A stretch of 64,000 bases of DNA. It comes from Solirubrobacteraceae bacterium (GTDB taxonomy: Bacteria > Actinomycetota > Thermoleophilia > Solirubrobacterales > Solirubrobacteraceae). Positions 32,774 through 41,543 of this stretch are shown piece after piece (within the stretch, counting starts at the first letter, position 1; each line of letters starts with the position of its first letter). A program made the translations under genes and the position numbers. The stretch is from contig JAUJOT010000007.1 of NCBI GenBank assembly GCA_030447505.1, positions 165,787-229,786 of the forward strand, read 5' to 3'. The notes under the pieces are model-generated. The model searched no databases. It was given only the letters and a program-made list of their open reading frames with translations, and was not told where the DNA came from.

Positions 32774-34324
32774 ATGGCGCTTGACCCGATCGACCTGCAG
32801 GTCGTGACCGGCGCGCTGCGGGCGGCCTGCGAGGAGATGGGCGCCGCGCTCGTGCGCAGCGCGCACTCGGCGAACATCAAGGAGCGCCGCGACTGCTCCA
32901 GCGCGCTGTTCGACGCCGCGGGCGAGATGGTCATGCAGGCCGAGCACATCCCGGTCCACCTCGGTGCGATGCCGGCGGCCGTCGCCGCGGTGTTCGGCGA
33001 GGACCATTCGTCGGGCCGCCCCTGGATCCTCAACGACCCCTATCGCGGCGGCACCCATCTGCCCGACATCACCGTCGTCACGCCGGTGCTGGACGGTCAG
33101 GGCGAGCTGCTCGGGTTCGCCGTCAACCGCGCCCACCATGCGGACGTCGGCGCCAGCGTCCCCGGCTCGATGCCGGCCGACTCGACGACGCTCGACGAGG
33201 AAGGCGTCGTGATCGCGCCGCGGGTGCTCGACGAGGACGCGATCGACGAGCTCGTCGCGCAGATGCGTCAGCCGGCCCAGCGCCGCGCCGATCTGCGCGC
33301 CCAGCTTGCCGCCAACCGGATCGGCGCGCGGCGGCTCGGCGAGCTGGCAGACAGGCTCGGCGCGGGCGCGCTGCGCGAGGCGACCACGGCCGTGCTCGAC
33401 TACGCCGAGCGGCGCACGCGCGCCTGCATCGCGGTGCTGCCCGACGGGGCGCGTGAGGCGTGCGATGTGCTCGAGGGCATCGACGGCGACATCGAGCTGC
33501 GGCTCGTCGCGACCGTCGCGGGCGATCGCCTGATCCTCGACTTCGCCGGCAGCGCCGAGCAGCACGGCGGCAACCTCAACTGCCCGCTCGCCGTCACGCG
33601 CTCGGCCGCGTACTTCGCCGTGCGCGTGCTGACGGACCCCGACGTGCCGCCGAGCGCCGGCGCGTACCGCCCGATCGAGGTGCGCGCGCCCGCGGGCTCG
33701 CTGCTCAACGCGCGCGCTCCCGCCGATGGCGGTCCGGCGCCGGCGGTCGCGGGCGGCAACGTCGAGACCTCCAGCCGCGTCGCCGACCTCGTGCTCGCCG
33801 CCTTCGGCCGCGCGCTCGGGCAGGGCACGATGAACAACCTCACGCTCGGCACGGAGCAGTTCACGTATTACGAGACGCTCGGCGGCGGCCAGGGCGCCTG
33901 CCCCGACGCAGACGGCCCGAGCGGCGTGCACGTCGCGATGTCCAACACGCTCAACACACCCGTCGAGGCGCTCGAGCTCGAGTTCCCGCTGCGCGTCGTG
34001 CGCCACGCGATCCGCCGCGCGTCAGGCGGCGCCGGGCGTTGGCGAGGCGGCGACGGAATCGTGCGCGAGCTGGAGGCGCAGGCGCCGATGTCCTACGCGC
34101 TGATCACCGAACGCCGACGCCACCCCCCGCCCGGCGCCGACGGCGGCCAGCCCGGCGCGCGCGGGCGAAACCTGCTCAACGGCGAGGAGCTGCCGGCGAA
34201 GGCGAGCGGTGAGCTGCAGCCCGGCGACCGCCTCACGCTCGAGACCCCGGGCGGCGGCGCGCACGGGCCGGCGAACGGCTGGCGCGGCGTGATCGCCGAC
34301 CCGCGACCGACGCCTGCACGCTGA
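32774..34324 (+). CDS. hyuB: Hydantoinase/oxoprolinase subunit B
   Basis: The 516-residue partner of HyuA. Family signatures include DPIDLQVVTGALRAACEEMG at the start, SANIKERRDCSSALFD, ILNDPYRGGTHLPDI, NRAHHADVGASVPGSMP and GGGQGACPDADGPSGVH. The A and B subunits form one enzyme complex. The gene is followed by a beta-hydroxyacid dehydrogenase gene 80 bp on, which may or may not be in the same pathway. Confidence 0.88.
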   Translation: MALDPIDLQVVTGALRAACEEMGAALVRSAHSANIKERRDCSSALFDAAGEMVMQAEHIPVHLGAMPAAVAAVFGEDHSSGRPWILNDPYRGGTHLPDITVVTPVLDGQGELLGFAVNRAHHADVGASVPGSMPADSTTLDEEGVVIAPRVLDEDAIDELVAQMRQPAQRRADLRAQLAANRIGARRLGELADRLGAGALREATTAVLDYAERRTRACIAVLPDGAREACDVLEGIDGDIELRLVATVAGDRLILDFAGSAEQHGGNLNCPLAVTRSAAYFAVRVLTDPDVPPSAGAYRPIEVRAPAGSLLNARAPADGGPAPAVAGGNVETSSRVADLVLAAFGRALGQGTMNNLTLGTEQFTYYETLGGGQGACPDADGPSGVHVAMSNTLNTPVEALELEFPLRVVRHAIRRASGGAGRWRGGDGIVRELEAQAPMSYALITERRRHPPPGADGGQPGARGRNLLNGEELPAKASGELQPGDRLTLETPGGGAHGPANGWRGVIADPRPTPAR

Positions 34325-34405
34325 CGCCCGGATCGCCCTGCCGGCGGCCGCGCAGCGCGCGGCGGTGGTGAGCGGTGGGCGGCGACCACTAGCATCGGGC
34401 CGCGT

Positions 34406-35323
34406 ATGGCGCCCGAACCAGGCTCACGCGCCCCAGGCCGCGTCGGCTTCGTGGGGCTCGGGATCATGGGCTCACCGATGGCGGCGAACCTCGCCCGCGC
34501 CGGCTATGAGCTGACGGTCTTCAACCGCACGCGCTCGACGGCGGAGGCGTGGGCCGCCGCGCACGGCGGCACGGTCGCCGGCTCGCCCGCCGAGGTCGGC
34601 GCCGACAGCGACGTCGTGATCAGCATGGTCGTCGACGGCGACCAGGTGCGCTCCGTGCTGCTCGGCGACGACGGTGTGGCGCAGGGCGCCGCCGCCGGCA
34701 CGCTCTGCGTCGACATGTCGACGATCGCGCCCACGCAGACGCTCGCGATCGGCGCCGAGCTCGCCGCGCGCGACCTGAGGATGCTCGACGCGCCGGTCAC
34801 GGGCTCCTCGCCAAAGGCGCAGGACGGCACGTTGACGATCATGGCCGGGGGGCAGGCGGAGGACTTCGCACGAGCAGAACCGCTGTTCGAGGTCATGGGC
34901 GCGCTCGTCGTCCACGTCGGGGCGCTCGGTCAGGGCGAGATGGTCAAGCTCATCAACAACGCGGTGGCCGCCGCCAACGCGGCGACCGTCGGCGAAGCGC
35001 TGCTCGTCGGCCAGGCGACGGGCGTCGACCTCGACGCGCTCGTCGAGGTCATGGGCAAGGGCTCCGGCGGCTCGGCGATGCTCGACCTCAAGGCCCGCCC
35101 GATGCGCACGCACGACTACACGACGCTCTTCAAGCTCGAGCACATGCTCAAGGACGTGCGGCTCTGCCTGGAGGAGGCGCAGGCCGCCGACGTGCCGTTC
35201 GGCGCCGCCGCACGGGCCCGCGAGGTGCTCGTCGCCGCGATGGCCCGCGGACACGCCGACGACGACTTCGCCGCGCTAGTCGAGGCGCTCGAGGCGTTCG
35301 CGGGCACCCGTCTCGGCCGCTGA
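34406..35323 (+). CDS. NAD(P)-dependent beta-hydroxyacid dehydrogenase (HIBADH family)
   Basis: A 305-residue dehydrogenase. It has the Rossmann site VGFVGLGIMGSPMAANL, substrate-site DAPVTGSSPKAQDGTLTIM, and the catalytic lysine segment GQGEMVKLINN. Relatives include 3-hydroxyisobutyrate dehydrogenase, tartronate semialdehyde reductase and glyoxylate/succinic semialdehyde reductases. A TAGCAT hexamer lies 10 nt before the ATG. Which hydroxyacid it uses cannot be told from sequence. Confidence 0.87.
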   Translation: MAPEPGSRAPGRVGFVGLGIMGSPMAANLARAGYELTVFNRTRSTAEAWAAAHGGTVAGSPAEVGADSDVVISMVVDGDQVRSVLLGDDGVAQGAAAGTLCVDMSTIAPTQTLAIGAELAARDLRMLDAPVTGSSPKAQDGTLTIMAGGQAEDFARAEPLFEVMGALVVHVGALGQGEMVKLINNAVAAANAATVGEALLVGQATGVDLDALVEVMGKGSGGSAMLDLKARPMRTHDYTTLFKLEHMLKDVRLCLEEAQAADVPFGAAARAREVLVAAMARGHADDDFAALVEALEAFAGTRLGR

Positions 35324-35368
35324 ACGTTACAAGCTCAGGACCCAAAAAGCCGTGATTTGCCGCGTTAT

Positions 35369-35398
35369 TTGGCCATTTGCTCCGACCTGTGGCACAAT
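35369..35398 (+). promoter_or_regulatory. Putative sigma-70 type promoter of the DUF1802 gene
   Basis: TTGGCC (35369-35374), an 18-bp spacer and CACAAT (35393-35398) lie in an AT-richer stretch of the 171-bp gap between the dehydrogenase and DUF1802 genes. The match is moderate. Confidence 0.3.
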
Positions 35399-35494
35399 CT
35401 TCCCCTCCCGTCGCTCGAATCGCGGCATGGTTCGGGACGACGGGTCGCTTAGTTCTGTCTCGTTCATTGTCCTGTCGTCGTCGGGGTCTGATCT

Positions 35495-36130
35495 ATGCCT
35501 ATTGCGTTCAAAGAGTGGGCGGTTACCGTCCGTGCTCTCGCCGAAGGCGAGCAGCTAATCACCCTGCGGAAGGGCGGGGTTCGCGAGTCGGATAAGCGCT
35601 TTCGGGTCGAGCACGATCGCTTCTTCCTGTACCCGACGTTCGACCACCAGCGCGGAGACTGCGTTCGCGAGTCGCACGTGCCGGAACTGGCTCGCGCGCT
35701 GGAGGAAGGCGTCTGGGCGGATGGGGAACCGCCCGCCGGCGCGCTTGACGGAAGCGGGCTGAACCCGCTGACGCAGCCCGACCGCGTGCGCATCCGCGCG
35801 TGGGCCGAGGTCGCCGGTCACTTCACGGTCACCGACCCGCGCTGCGTCGACGCGTTGTCGCCGTTCTACGTGTGGAGCACCGACTACGCCGAAAAGCGCC
35901 TCGAGTGGAAGCGCCGTCACCCGCTGCACGTCCTGCTGCTGCGCACGTACCGCATCCCGCGCCCCGTCACCGTGCGCGTGAAGGACGAGTACGGCGGCTG
36001 TCGCTCGTGGCTCGAGCTGCAACGCGATCTGCCCTTCGAAGGCACGCCGGTGCTCTCGGACGACGAGTTCGAGCGCGCCGCCGAGGAGATCCGGATGATC
36101 GCGGACGGCGGCGTCCCGGCGCTCGTCTAG
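35495..36130 (+). CDS. DUF1802 family protein
   Basis: The 211-residue protein begins with the DUF1802 pattern: AFKEWAVTVRALAEGEQLITLRKGGVRES followed within 30 residues by FFLYPTFDHQ. The rest is mixed alpha/beta with LHVLLLRTYRIPRPVTV. The family is widespread in actinobacteria and cyanobacteria and has no known function. It stands behind its own putative promoter and just ahead of a DUF1152 gene (19-bp gap), possibly co-transcribed. Confidence 0.8.
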   Translation: MPIAFKEWAVTVRALAEGEQLITLRKGGVRESDKRFRVEHDRFFLYPTFDHQRGDCVRESHVPELARALEEGVWADGEPPAGALDGSGLNPLTQPDRVRIRAWAEVAGHFTVTDPRCVDALSPFYVWSTDYAEKRLEWKRRHPLHVLLLRTYRIPRPVTVRVKDEYGGCRSWLELQRDLPFEGTPVLSDDEFERAAEEIRMIADGGVPALV

Positions 36131-36149
36131 CCGGCGACCAGGACGAAAC

Positions 36150-37085
36150 ATGCTCGCGGCGATCCTCGCCGCGCAGCGCGTCCTCGCAGTCGGGATCGGC
36201 GGCGGGGGCGATGTCGTCGGCGCCCTCGCGGTCGCCGAGCTGGCGGGCGCACTCGGTACGCCGGCGGTTGTCGGCGGCCTGAGCTGGGAGCGCCGCCCGA
36301 TCGATCCGCGGCCAGGCCCGCGCCGGATGAGCGAGATCGAGGGCCTGCACCCGCTCAACGAGCACGCGGGCCTCGTGGGCGCCGACGCGACCGGGCCGGG
36401 GGGCTTTCTCTTCGCCGAGTCGCATATGGCGCGCCACCTCGGCGAGCCGGTCCTGCTGCTCGACCCCGGCGGCGGCCCGGCCGCCGTCGCATACGGCCTC
36501 GCGGACGCGGCGCAGCAGCTTGACTGCGACCTCGTCGCGCTGACCGACGTCGGCGGCGACGTGCTCGCTCACGGCGACGAGCCCGGTCTCGGCAGCCCGC
36601 TGGCGGACGCCGTCTGCCTCGCCTCGGGGCCGCTGCTCGCCGAGCGCGACGTCGCGCTGCTCGGCGCGCTGTTCGGCGCGGGCTGCGACGGCGAGCTGAC
36701 GCCGGCGGAGGTGGCCGCACGGATCGCTGAGGTCGCCGCCGCCGGCGGGTACCTCGGAGCCTGGGGCCCGGGCACGGCGCAGCTGGAGCGCCTCGAAGCG
36801 GCGGTTGCGGAGATTCCGACCGAGGCGAGTGCGATGGCGCTGCGCTGCGCGCGCGGCGCCGTCGGCGCGACGCCGATCCGCGATGGCCGCCGCACGGTGC
36901 AGCTGTCGCCTGCCGGCGGGCTCGTGTTCTTCTTCGATCCGCTCGTGGCGCTGGCCGGCGCGGCGCGCTGCGCGCGGCTCGTCGCGCACGCGGGCTCACT
37001 CGACGAGGCCAACCGCATCCTGCTGCGCCACGGCATCGTGACCGAGCTCGAGTGGGAGGCGTCGCAGGCGCCGCCCGCGCGCTGA
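36150..37085 (+). CDS. DUF1152 domain protein
   Basis: The 311-residue protein has the DUF1152 features VLAVGIGGGGDVVGALAVAE at the start, GLSWERRPIDP and LTDVGGDVLAHGDEPGLGSPLADAV in the middle. The glycine-rich N-terminus looks like a nucleotide or phosphate loop. Function is unknown. It follows the DUF1802 gene closely on the same strand. Confidence 0.78.
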   Translation: MLAAILAAQRVLAVGIGGGGDVVGALAVAELAGALGTPAVVGGLSWERRPIDPRPGPRRMSEIEGLHPLNEHAGLVGADATGPGGFLFAESHMARHLGEPVLLLDPGGGPAAVAYGLADAAQQLDCDLVALTDVGGDVLAHGDEPGLGSPLADAVCLASGPLLAERDVALLGALFGAGCDGELTPAEVAARIAEVAAAGGYLGAWGPGTAQLERLEAAVAEIPTEASAMALRCARGAVGATPIRDGRRTVQLSPAGGLVFFFDPLVALAGAARCARLVAHAGSLDEANRILLRHGIVTELEWEASQAPPAR

Positions 37086-37327
37086 CACACGCGCTTGCAC
37101 CTCCGATGTCGTTGGACGCGAGCAGCCAGACGACTAGGATCGCGACCGCCCGAGATCGTTTCTTCAAGATCGACTCGGTCGTCGATCAGCGCTGCGAGAC
37201 GATCGAGGAGTATCCCAACAATGACACTGAGAGCAGTCTGCGCCCCGGCGGGGCGGTCAGCTCGGGGGGCCTCAGAGCACGGGTCGAGTGCAGGGGCAGC
37301 GGCCGCGGCAGCGAAGCCCGCCGCGAG

Positions 37328-38083
37328 ATGTCCTCCTGGGTCGAGACCACGTCGCGCAACTTCACCGCCCGTCACGAGGAGCGCGACGAAGACGACGTCG
37401 AGGCCGTCCTCGAGCTGCTCGAGGACACGCGCGAGCGCGTCGGCGCACTGTTCGCAAAGCTCCCCCAGGAGGTGACCGTCGTCCTGCACCCGAGCCGCGC
37501 CGAGCTCGACCTCGCGCAGCCCTTCCTTCCGGTCGCGCGGCGCCTGAGCACACCCGCGGCGCGACGCTACGTCGCGGGCTGGGCGGGCGGCGGTGCCCTG
37601 CACGTGCTCGCGCCGCGGCTGCTCGCCGAGCGGGCGGCGAACGTCGCGGGCTCCCGCGAGATGCTGGCGCTCACGCCGGCGGCGCTCTACGTGCAACTCG
37701 TCGTGGCCGCGTGCAACCCCGCGCTGCCGCCGCCGTGGTCGCCGCGCACGATGCTGCGCGCAACGCGCTGGGCGTGGCTGATCGCGGGAACGGCGCAGTG
37801 GTTCTCCGGTCAGACGAAGCACGCGTGGCCCGCGATCGCGCGGCGCCTGCGCGAGGCCGGCCGGCCGGACTTCCCTCCGTCGCTGCGCGACGCCGCGCTG
37901 CTCGGCGGTACGGTCATCGACCTCGTCGCGCGCGAGGAGGGCGCCGAGAGCGCCGTGCGCCTGGCCAGCGCGCTGCCGCGCGGCGGGCCGCGCGAGGCGC
38001 TCGTGTCGGTCTTCCACGGCCGCGCGATGATCGATACCGAGGGCAAGTGGCGCGCACACGTGGCGCGGATGGCGGGGCGCTGA
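37328..38083 (+). CDS. Uncharacterised protein, possibly peptidase-MA-like without HExxH
   Basis: A 251-residue protein starting MSSWVETTSRNFTARHEERD. The opening resembles the N-terminal strand of peptidase MA/gluzincin-like proteins, in which a peptide-like beta strand is followed by a helix (VLELLEDTRERVGALF). However, no HExxH zinc motif is visible, so it would be a non-catalytic relative at most. The remainder is helical and Ala/Arg-rich. The start has a weak ribosome site; the 242 bp ahead contain no other recognised feature. Confidence 0.5.
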   Translation: MSSWVETTSRNFTARHEERDEDDVEAVLELLEDTRERVGALFAKLPQEVTVVLHPSRAELDLAQPFLPVARRLSTPAARRYVAGWAGGGALHVLAPRLLAERAANVAGSREMLALTPAALYVQLVVAACNPALPPPWSPRTMLRATRWAWLIAGTAQWFSGQTKHAWPAIARRLREAGRPDFPPSLRDAALLGGTVIDLVAREEGAESAVRLASALPRGGPREALVSVFHGRAMIDTEGKWRAHVARMAGR

Positions 38084-38100
38084 GTGCGCTGAGCCCGCCG

Positions 38101-38595
38101 CTACGTCGACAGCTCCGTTCCCAGCCACACGATCAGGGCGCCGCACGCCAGCACGGCGAGCAGGACGGCGAGCACGCGCGAGGGCCGCGTCTCGTCGGCG
38201 GCCGGATCCTCCCCGACGATCTCGGCCTCCAGCAGGACCTCGCGAGCGGCGCCGTGGCCGGACGCCGGCACCATGACGTCGCGCGGGCCCGCCGCGAGCA
38301 TGTCGGGCACGTCGAAGCCGCGCGTGCGGCGCAGGGTCGACGGGATGCCCTCCTCGAGCAGCAGTCCCTGCACGAACTCGGCCTCGGCCTGGTTCATCGC
38401 TCCCGCGACGCGGACGAGGTCGCCCTCCGTGTAGCGCGGGTCGATCTTGCGGGCGCGCTCGTGGCGCTCCGAGACCGGCTCGTCGAGCTCGAGGCTGCCG
38501 CTGTAGACGAGCGGCATCTTGCAGACACGGCAGAAGCGCTCGTCGGACGGGTGGGGCTCGGCGCAGCTCGGGCAGACGAGCGCTTCGGACGTCAT
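38101..38595 (-). CDS. Zinc-ribbon, DUF2007-like domain, membrane-anchored protein
   Basis: A 164-residue protein with an N-terminal zinc ribbon (CPSCAEPH ... CRVCK, about 8-26), a DUF2007-like domain (about 55-120: VRVAGAMNQAEAEFVQGLLLEEGIPS, the pattern of a domain read as a putative signal transducer) and a C-terminal membrane helix (VLAVLLAVLACGALIVWLG). Its ATG overlaps the stop of the JAMM gene by 4 bp. It is the last gene of the cysM-ferritin-tatA-mec block. Confidence 0.7.
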   Translation of the reverse strand: MTSEALVCPSCAEPHPSDERFCRVCKMPLVYSGSLELDEPVSERHERARKIDPRYTEGDLVRVAGAMNQAEAEFVQGLLLEEGIPSTLRRTRGFDVPDMLAAGPRDVMVPASGHGAAREVLLEAEIVGEDPAADETRPSRVLAVLLAVLACGALIVWLGTELST

Positions 38596-38993
38596 GTCAC
38601 CTCGAGCTCGACTTCCCGGATCGTGCCGTCCTCGATCAGGTACGAGCGCACCTCCGGCTCGACGTCCCTGGCCTTCGGGACCCCGATGATGAGCCACTCG
38701 ACGCCGGGCCAGCCCGCCGCGAAGTTCACGTCCGTCTGCGAAGGGTACGGCGCCGAGCGGGTGTGCGAGTGATAGATCGCCGTGAGCTGATCCTCGTCCT
38801 CGTCGGCAAAGGCGAACGCGATCAGCTCGCGTCCGTCGATGTCGAAGCGAAACGGGCTCGCGGCGAGGTTCTCCAGCGCGCGCGCCGACGTTGCCGTTCC
38901 GTCGTGCCCGACGACGAGGCCGCAGCACTCGTTGGGAGCGTCGCGCAGGGCGTGCGCGACGATCTCGTCCAGCAGGGCCCGGTTGATCTTCAC
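38592..38993 (-). CDS. mec: JAMM/Mov34 metallopeptidase, Mec-like
   Basis: A 133-residue Zn peptidase of family M67. It has the glutamate in NECCGLVVG (about residue 22) and the JAMM motif HSHTRSAPYPSQTD (H-x-H-x7-S-x2-D). In Mycobacterium tuberculosis the equivalent Mec releases cysteine from the CysO-cysteine adduct. The cysM, cysO and activating-enzyme genes in this window make that role likely. The start is GTG 38993, 8 nt after the tatA stop; the 3' end overlaps the next gene (ATGA). Confidence 0.82.
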   Translation of the reverse strand: MKINRALLDEIVAHALRDAPNECCGLVVGHDGTATSARALENLAASPFRFDIDGRELIAFAFADEDEDQLTAIYHSHTRSAPYPSQTDVNFAAGWPGVEWLIIGVPKARDVEPEVRSYLIEDGTIREVELEVT

Positions 38994-39001
38994 CGCTGAA
39001 G

Positions 39002-39190
39002 TTACGCCTTCTTGAGCTGCTTGGCGTCGTCGTCGTCATCGGTCGCGCTGATGCTCGACACGGACTCCTTGAACTCGCGCATACCCTTGCCGAGCGACCT
39101 GCCGACGTCCGGCAGCTTCTTCGGGCCGAGTACGACGAGTGCGATGGCCAGGATCAGCAACAGCTCTCCGGGACCGAGGTTGAATGGCAT
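39002..39190 (-). CDS. tatA: Twin-arginine translocase subunit TatA/E
   Basis: The 62-residue protein has an N-terminal membrane helix (GPGELLLILAIALVVLGPKKLP), the conserved hinge LGPKKLP, the amphipathic helix VGRSLGKGMREFKESV and a charged Asp/Lys tail. It forms the translocation pore of the Tat pathway. Its presence beside two ferritin-like proteins with Tat-type leaders suggests their export. tatC is not in the window. Confidence 0.9.
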   Translation of the reverse strand: MPFNLGPGELLLILAIALVVLGPKKLPDVGRSLGKGMREFKESVSSISATDDDDDAKQLKKA

Positions 39191-39208
39191 GTGGCCTGCC
39201 CTTCGTGA

Positions 39209-39289
39209 TTAGCGGACGGTGATGGTCGCTTCGATGAAGCGATGGTAGATGCAGAGATACCGAGCGACGCTCGAACTCGTGAACTTCAC
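39209..39289 (-). pseudogene. 26-residue cupredoxin C-terminal fragment
   Basis: The frame starts at GTG 39289, overlapping the stop of the ferritin-like gene (GTGA), and ends at TAA 39209. The peptide reads MKFTSSSVARYLCIYHR then FIEATITVR. The pattern Phe ... Tyr-x-Cys-x2-His ... Thr-x-Thr-Val is the C-terminal copper loop of plastocyanin-like cupredoxins, where Cys and His are copper ligands. The remaining 80-100 residues of such a domain are missing, so it is probably a truncated relic, or a short translated remnant. Confidence 0.45.
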
Positions 39290-39915
39290 GCCGCGCCCGT
39301 CTCGAACGCGAACGGGAGCGGATCCCTGCCGGCGGCGCTGCGCAGGACGACGAGATGCTGGCCCTCGCTGCCCATGATCGACGCGGCGGTCTGCAGCAGC
39401 CGCGCCTCGACGAGCTCTGCGTGCGCCTCGTGGTACGCGGCGACGGTCGCCGTCTCGAGCTCGATCGCGAAGTTCACCAGGTCGGCCTGCGTCTTGACGT
39501 CGCGCAGGCCCTTGACGACCTTGTCGACGTCGCCGACGCCCTTCGGCGCCGCCGGCGGCGTGGCGCCGAGGTCCGTCAGTGCGGTCGTCAGCGCCTCCGC
39601 GTGCTCCTGCTCGTGATCGCGCAGGCGGCGCACGATGCGCCGCAGCGCGGGTGACAGCAGCCCGCGGCCGAGCGCCGTGTCGTAGGCGAGCACCGCGACC
39701 TGCTCGAGGTTGATCGCGCGCTCGAGGATCGCGGCGTCGCCGGTCGCGCGCGCGAACGCGTTGCGGACCGACAGCAGCAGCGGCACCGACGAGGCGGCGA
39801 TCGCAGCGCCGCCCAGCGCGAAGCCGCGCCGCAGCAGCTCTCGGCGGTCGCGCTCGAAGGCGGCGATCTCGGCGGTCCCGGCGTCACCGTCCGCGATCAC
39901 GACGCGCTGCGTCAC
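39286..39915 (-). CDS. Ferritin-like domain protein with Tat-like leader (second of pair)
   Basis: A 209-residue protein with an Arg-Arg leader (RRELLRRGFALGGAAIAASSVPLLL) about 25 residues in, then a four-helix ferritin-like bundle. Helix signatures are LEQVAVLAYDTAL, LRDHEQEHAEALTTAL and FAIELETATVAAYHEAHAELVE with MGSEGQHLVVL, supplying Glu and His that could bind a di-metal centre. The leader suggests export by the Tat pathway; tatA is downstream. The GTG start overlaps the stop of the preceding paralogue (GTGA). Confidence 0.78.
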   Translation of the reverse strand: MTQRVVIADGDAGTAEIAAFERDRRELLRRGFALGGAAIAASSVPLLLSVRNAFARATGDAAILERAINLEQVAVLAYDTALGRGLLSPALRRIVRRLRDHEQEHAEALTTALTDLGATPPAAPKGVGDVDKVVKGLRDVKTQADLVNFAIELETATVAAYHEAHAELVEARLLQTAASIMGSEGQHLVVLRSAAGRDPLPFAFETGAA

Positions 39916-40502
39916 GACGCCTTCCCGGTCACGAACGCGGCCGGCAAGGGGTCGCGCCCGAGCGCGTCGAGCAGTACCGTGACGTGCTCGGCCTCGTTGG
40001 CGATGATTCCCGCGGCGGTCGCGCGCAGGTCGCCCTGCGAGAGCTTCGGCAGCGCGTCGATGTAGGCGGCGATCGCCGTGTTCTCGAGGTCGAGGGCGAA
40101 CCGCAGCACCTCGCTCTGCGAGCGCAGCTCCGGAAAGTCGTAGGAGGACTTCGCGCGGTTCGGCGTGCCGCCCGCGTCCTTGATCGCGCTCGCGAGTGCG
40201 TCGACGTGCTCCTGCTCCTGCTCGAGCAGCTTCTTGCCCACCTCCAGCAGGCTGCCCCGCAGCCGCCCCGCGCCGGCCTTGTAGGCCGCGACGGCCATCA
40301 GCTCGAGGTCGAGCGCGCCGTTGAGGATCTCCACGTCGGCCTGGTCGGACTCGTCGGGACCGGTCATCACGTTCGGCGTCGTCGTGCCGTCGGCGCAGGC
40401 GGCGAGCAACGTCGCCGACCCGGCTGCGCCGACGATCACACCCGACCTATGCAAGAAGCGCCTACGCGACTGCGGGTCGCGCAGGAAGCCGTCGATGTCC
40501 AT
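39912..40502 (-). CDS. Ferritin-like lipoprotein with Tat signal (first of pair)
   Basis: A 196-residue protein with a clear twin-arginine motif (SRRRFLHRSG) and lipobox-like LLAAC near residue 34, so an exported lipoprotein. The ferritin-like bundle shows LDLELMAVAAYKAG, LEQEQEHVDALASAI, FALDLENTAIAAYIDAL and IANEAEHVTVLLDAL, with conserved Glu/His. It is a paralogue of the next gene (same helix order, both with RDPLP-A-F near the end). Likely binds metal or an oxidant outside the membrane; substrate unknown. Confidence 0.82.
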   Translation of the reverse strand: MDIDGFLRDPQSRRRFLHRSGVIVGAAGSATLLAACADGTTTPNVMTGPDESDQADVEILNGALDLELMAVAAYKAGAGRLRGSLLEVGKKLLEQEQEHVDALASAIKDAGGTPNRAKSSYDFPELRSQSEVLRFALDLENTAIAAYIDALPKLSQGDLRATAAGIIANEAEHVTVLLDALGRDPLPAAFVTGKAS

Positions 40503-40571
40503 GCCAGTCTCCGTGGAGGGAATCCATCACGCTACCTATCGGGACTGGTGCGGGCGCGCACGCCCGCCGGA

Positions 40572-41543
40572 TCACCACCAGACGGTGGAATCCAGGTTCT
40601 CGATCTCCTCCAGCGGCTTCGTGTAGATGCCCGAGGAGAGGTACTTCCAGCCGTCGTCGCAGACGATGAAGACGATGTTGCCCTCGTCGATCTCGTTCGC
40701 GATCCGGACGGCGACGCGGGCGATCGCGCCCGAGGAGACGCCGGCGAAGATGCCCTCCTCCTCGAGCAGCTTGCGCGTCCAGACGATCGCGTCGGAGTTC
40801 GTGACGAAGATCTTCCGGTCCAGCACGCTGAGGTCGATGATCGGCGGGATGAAGCCGTCGTCGAGCGACCTCAGGCCCTGCACGGGCTCGCCCTGCATCG
40901 GCTCGGCGGCGACGATCTTCACGGCGTCGCCGAACTCCTCCTTGAAGCGCCGGCCGTTGCCCATCAGGGTGCCGCCCGTGCCGAGGCCGGCGACGAAGGC
41001 CGTGATCTCGTCGAGCTCCTCGAGGATCTCCTTCGCGGTGCCGTTGTAGTGTGCGAGCGGGTTGGCCTCGTTGCCGTACTGGTAGGGCATGTAGTACGTG
41101 TCGCTGTCCTGCGCGATCTCGTTGGCCATCGCGACGGCGCCGTTGGAGCCCTGGTTGCCGGGGCTGTAGACGATCTGCGCGCCGTACATCTCGAGCAGCT
41201 GCGTGCGCTCCGGCGTGACGTTGTCGGGCATGACGACCTTCAGCGGGTAGCCCTTGCGCCGGCAGATCATCGCGAGGCTGATGCCGGTGTTGCCCGACGT
41301 CGGCTCGAGGATCGTGTGGCCGGGCTTGATCAGCCCCTTCTCCTCGGCGCTCTCGATCAGCGAGCGCGCGACGCGGTCCTTGACCGACCCCGTCGGATTC
41401 GCCGACTCCATCTTCGCCCAGATGCGCACGGCCGGCTTCGGGCTCAGGCGCTTGAGCTCGACGAGCGGCGTGTTGCCGATCGCCTGCACGATGTCGCCGT
41501 AGCGACCGCCGCAGGGACGGTTCTGGAGCGGCGGGAGGCCCAT
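40572..41543 (-). CDS. cysM: O-phosphoserine/O-acetylserine sulfhydrylase CysM (CysO-dependent type)
   Basis: A 323-residue PLP enzyme. It has QAIGNTPLVEL, the PLP-lysine segment NPTGSVKDRVARS, LEPTSGNTGISLA and VAGLGTGGTLMGNGRR. The C-terminal DDGWKYLSSGIYTKPLEE resembles that of M. tuberculosis CysM, which uses the thiocarboxylated sulfur carrier CysO and O-phosphoserine. The cysO and mec genes nearby support this. The ATG at 41543 has no ribosome site and lies 11 nt after a TACACT -10-like hexamer. Confidence 0.88.
   Translation of the reverse strand: MGLPPLQNRPCGGRYGDIVQAIGNTPLVELKRLSPKPAVRIWAKMESANPTGSVKDRVARSLIESAEEKGLIKPGHTILEPTSGNTGISLAMICRRKGYPLKVVMPDNVTPERTQLLEMYGAQIVYSPGNQGSNGAVAMANEIAQDSDTYYMPYQYGNEANPLAHYNGTAKEILEELDEITAFVAGLGTGGTLMGNGRRFKEEFGDAVKIVAAEPMQGEPVQGLRSLDDGFIPPIIDLSVLDRKIFVTNSDAIVWTRKLLEEEGIFAGVSSGAIARVAVRIANEIDEGNIVFIVCDDGWKYLSSGIYTKPLEEIENLDSTVWW

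Noticed and set aside
36355..37167. Minus-strand frame beginning MKKRSRAVAILVVWLLASN
   Set aside because: It has a signal-like start but lies opposite the DUF1152 gene and continues as Arg/Pro-rich shadow sequence.
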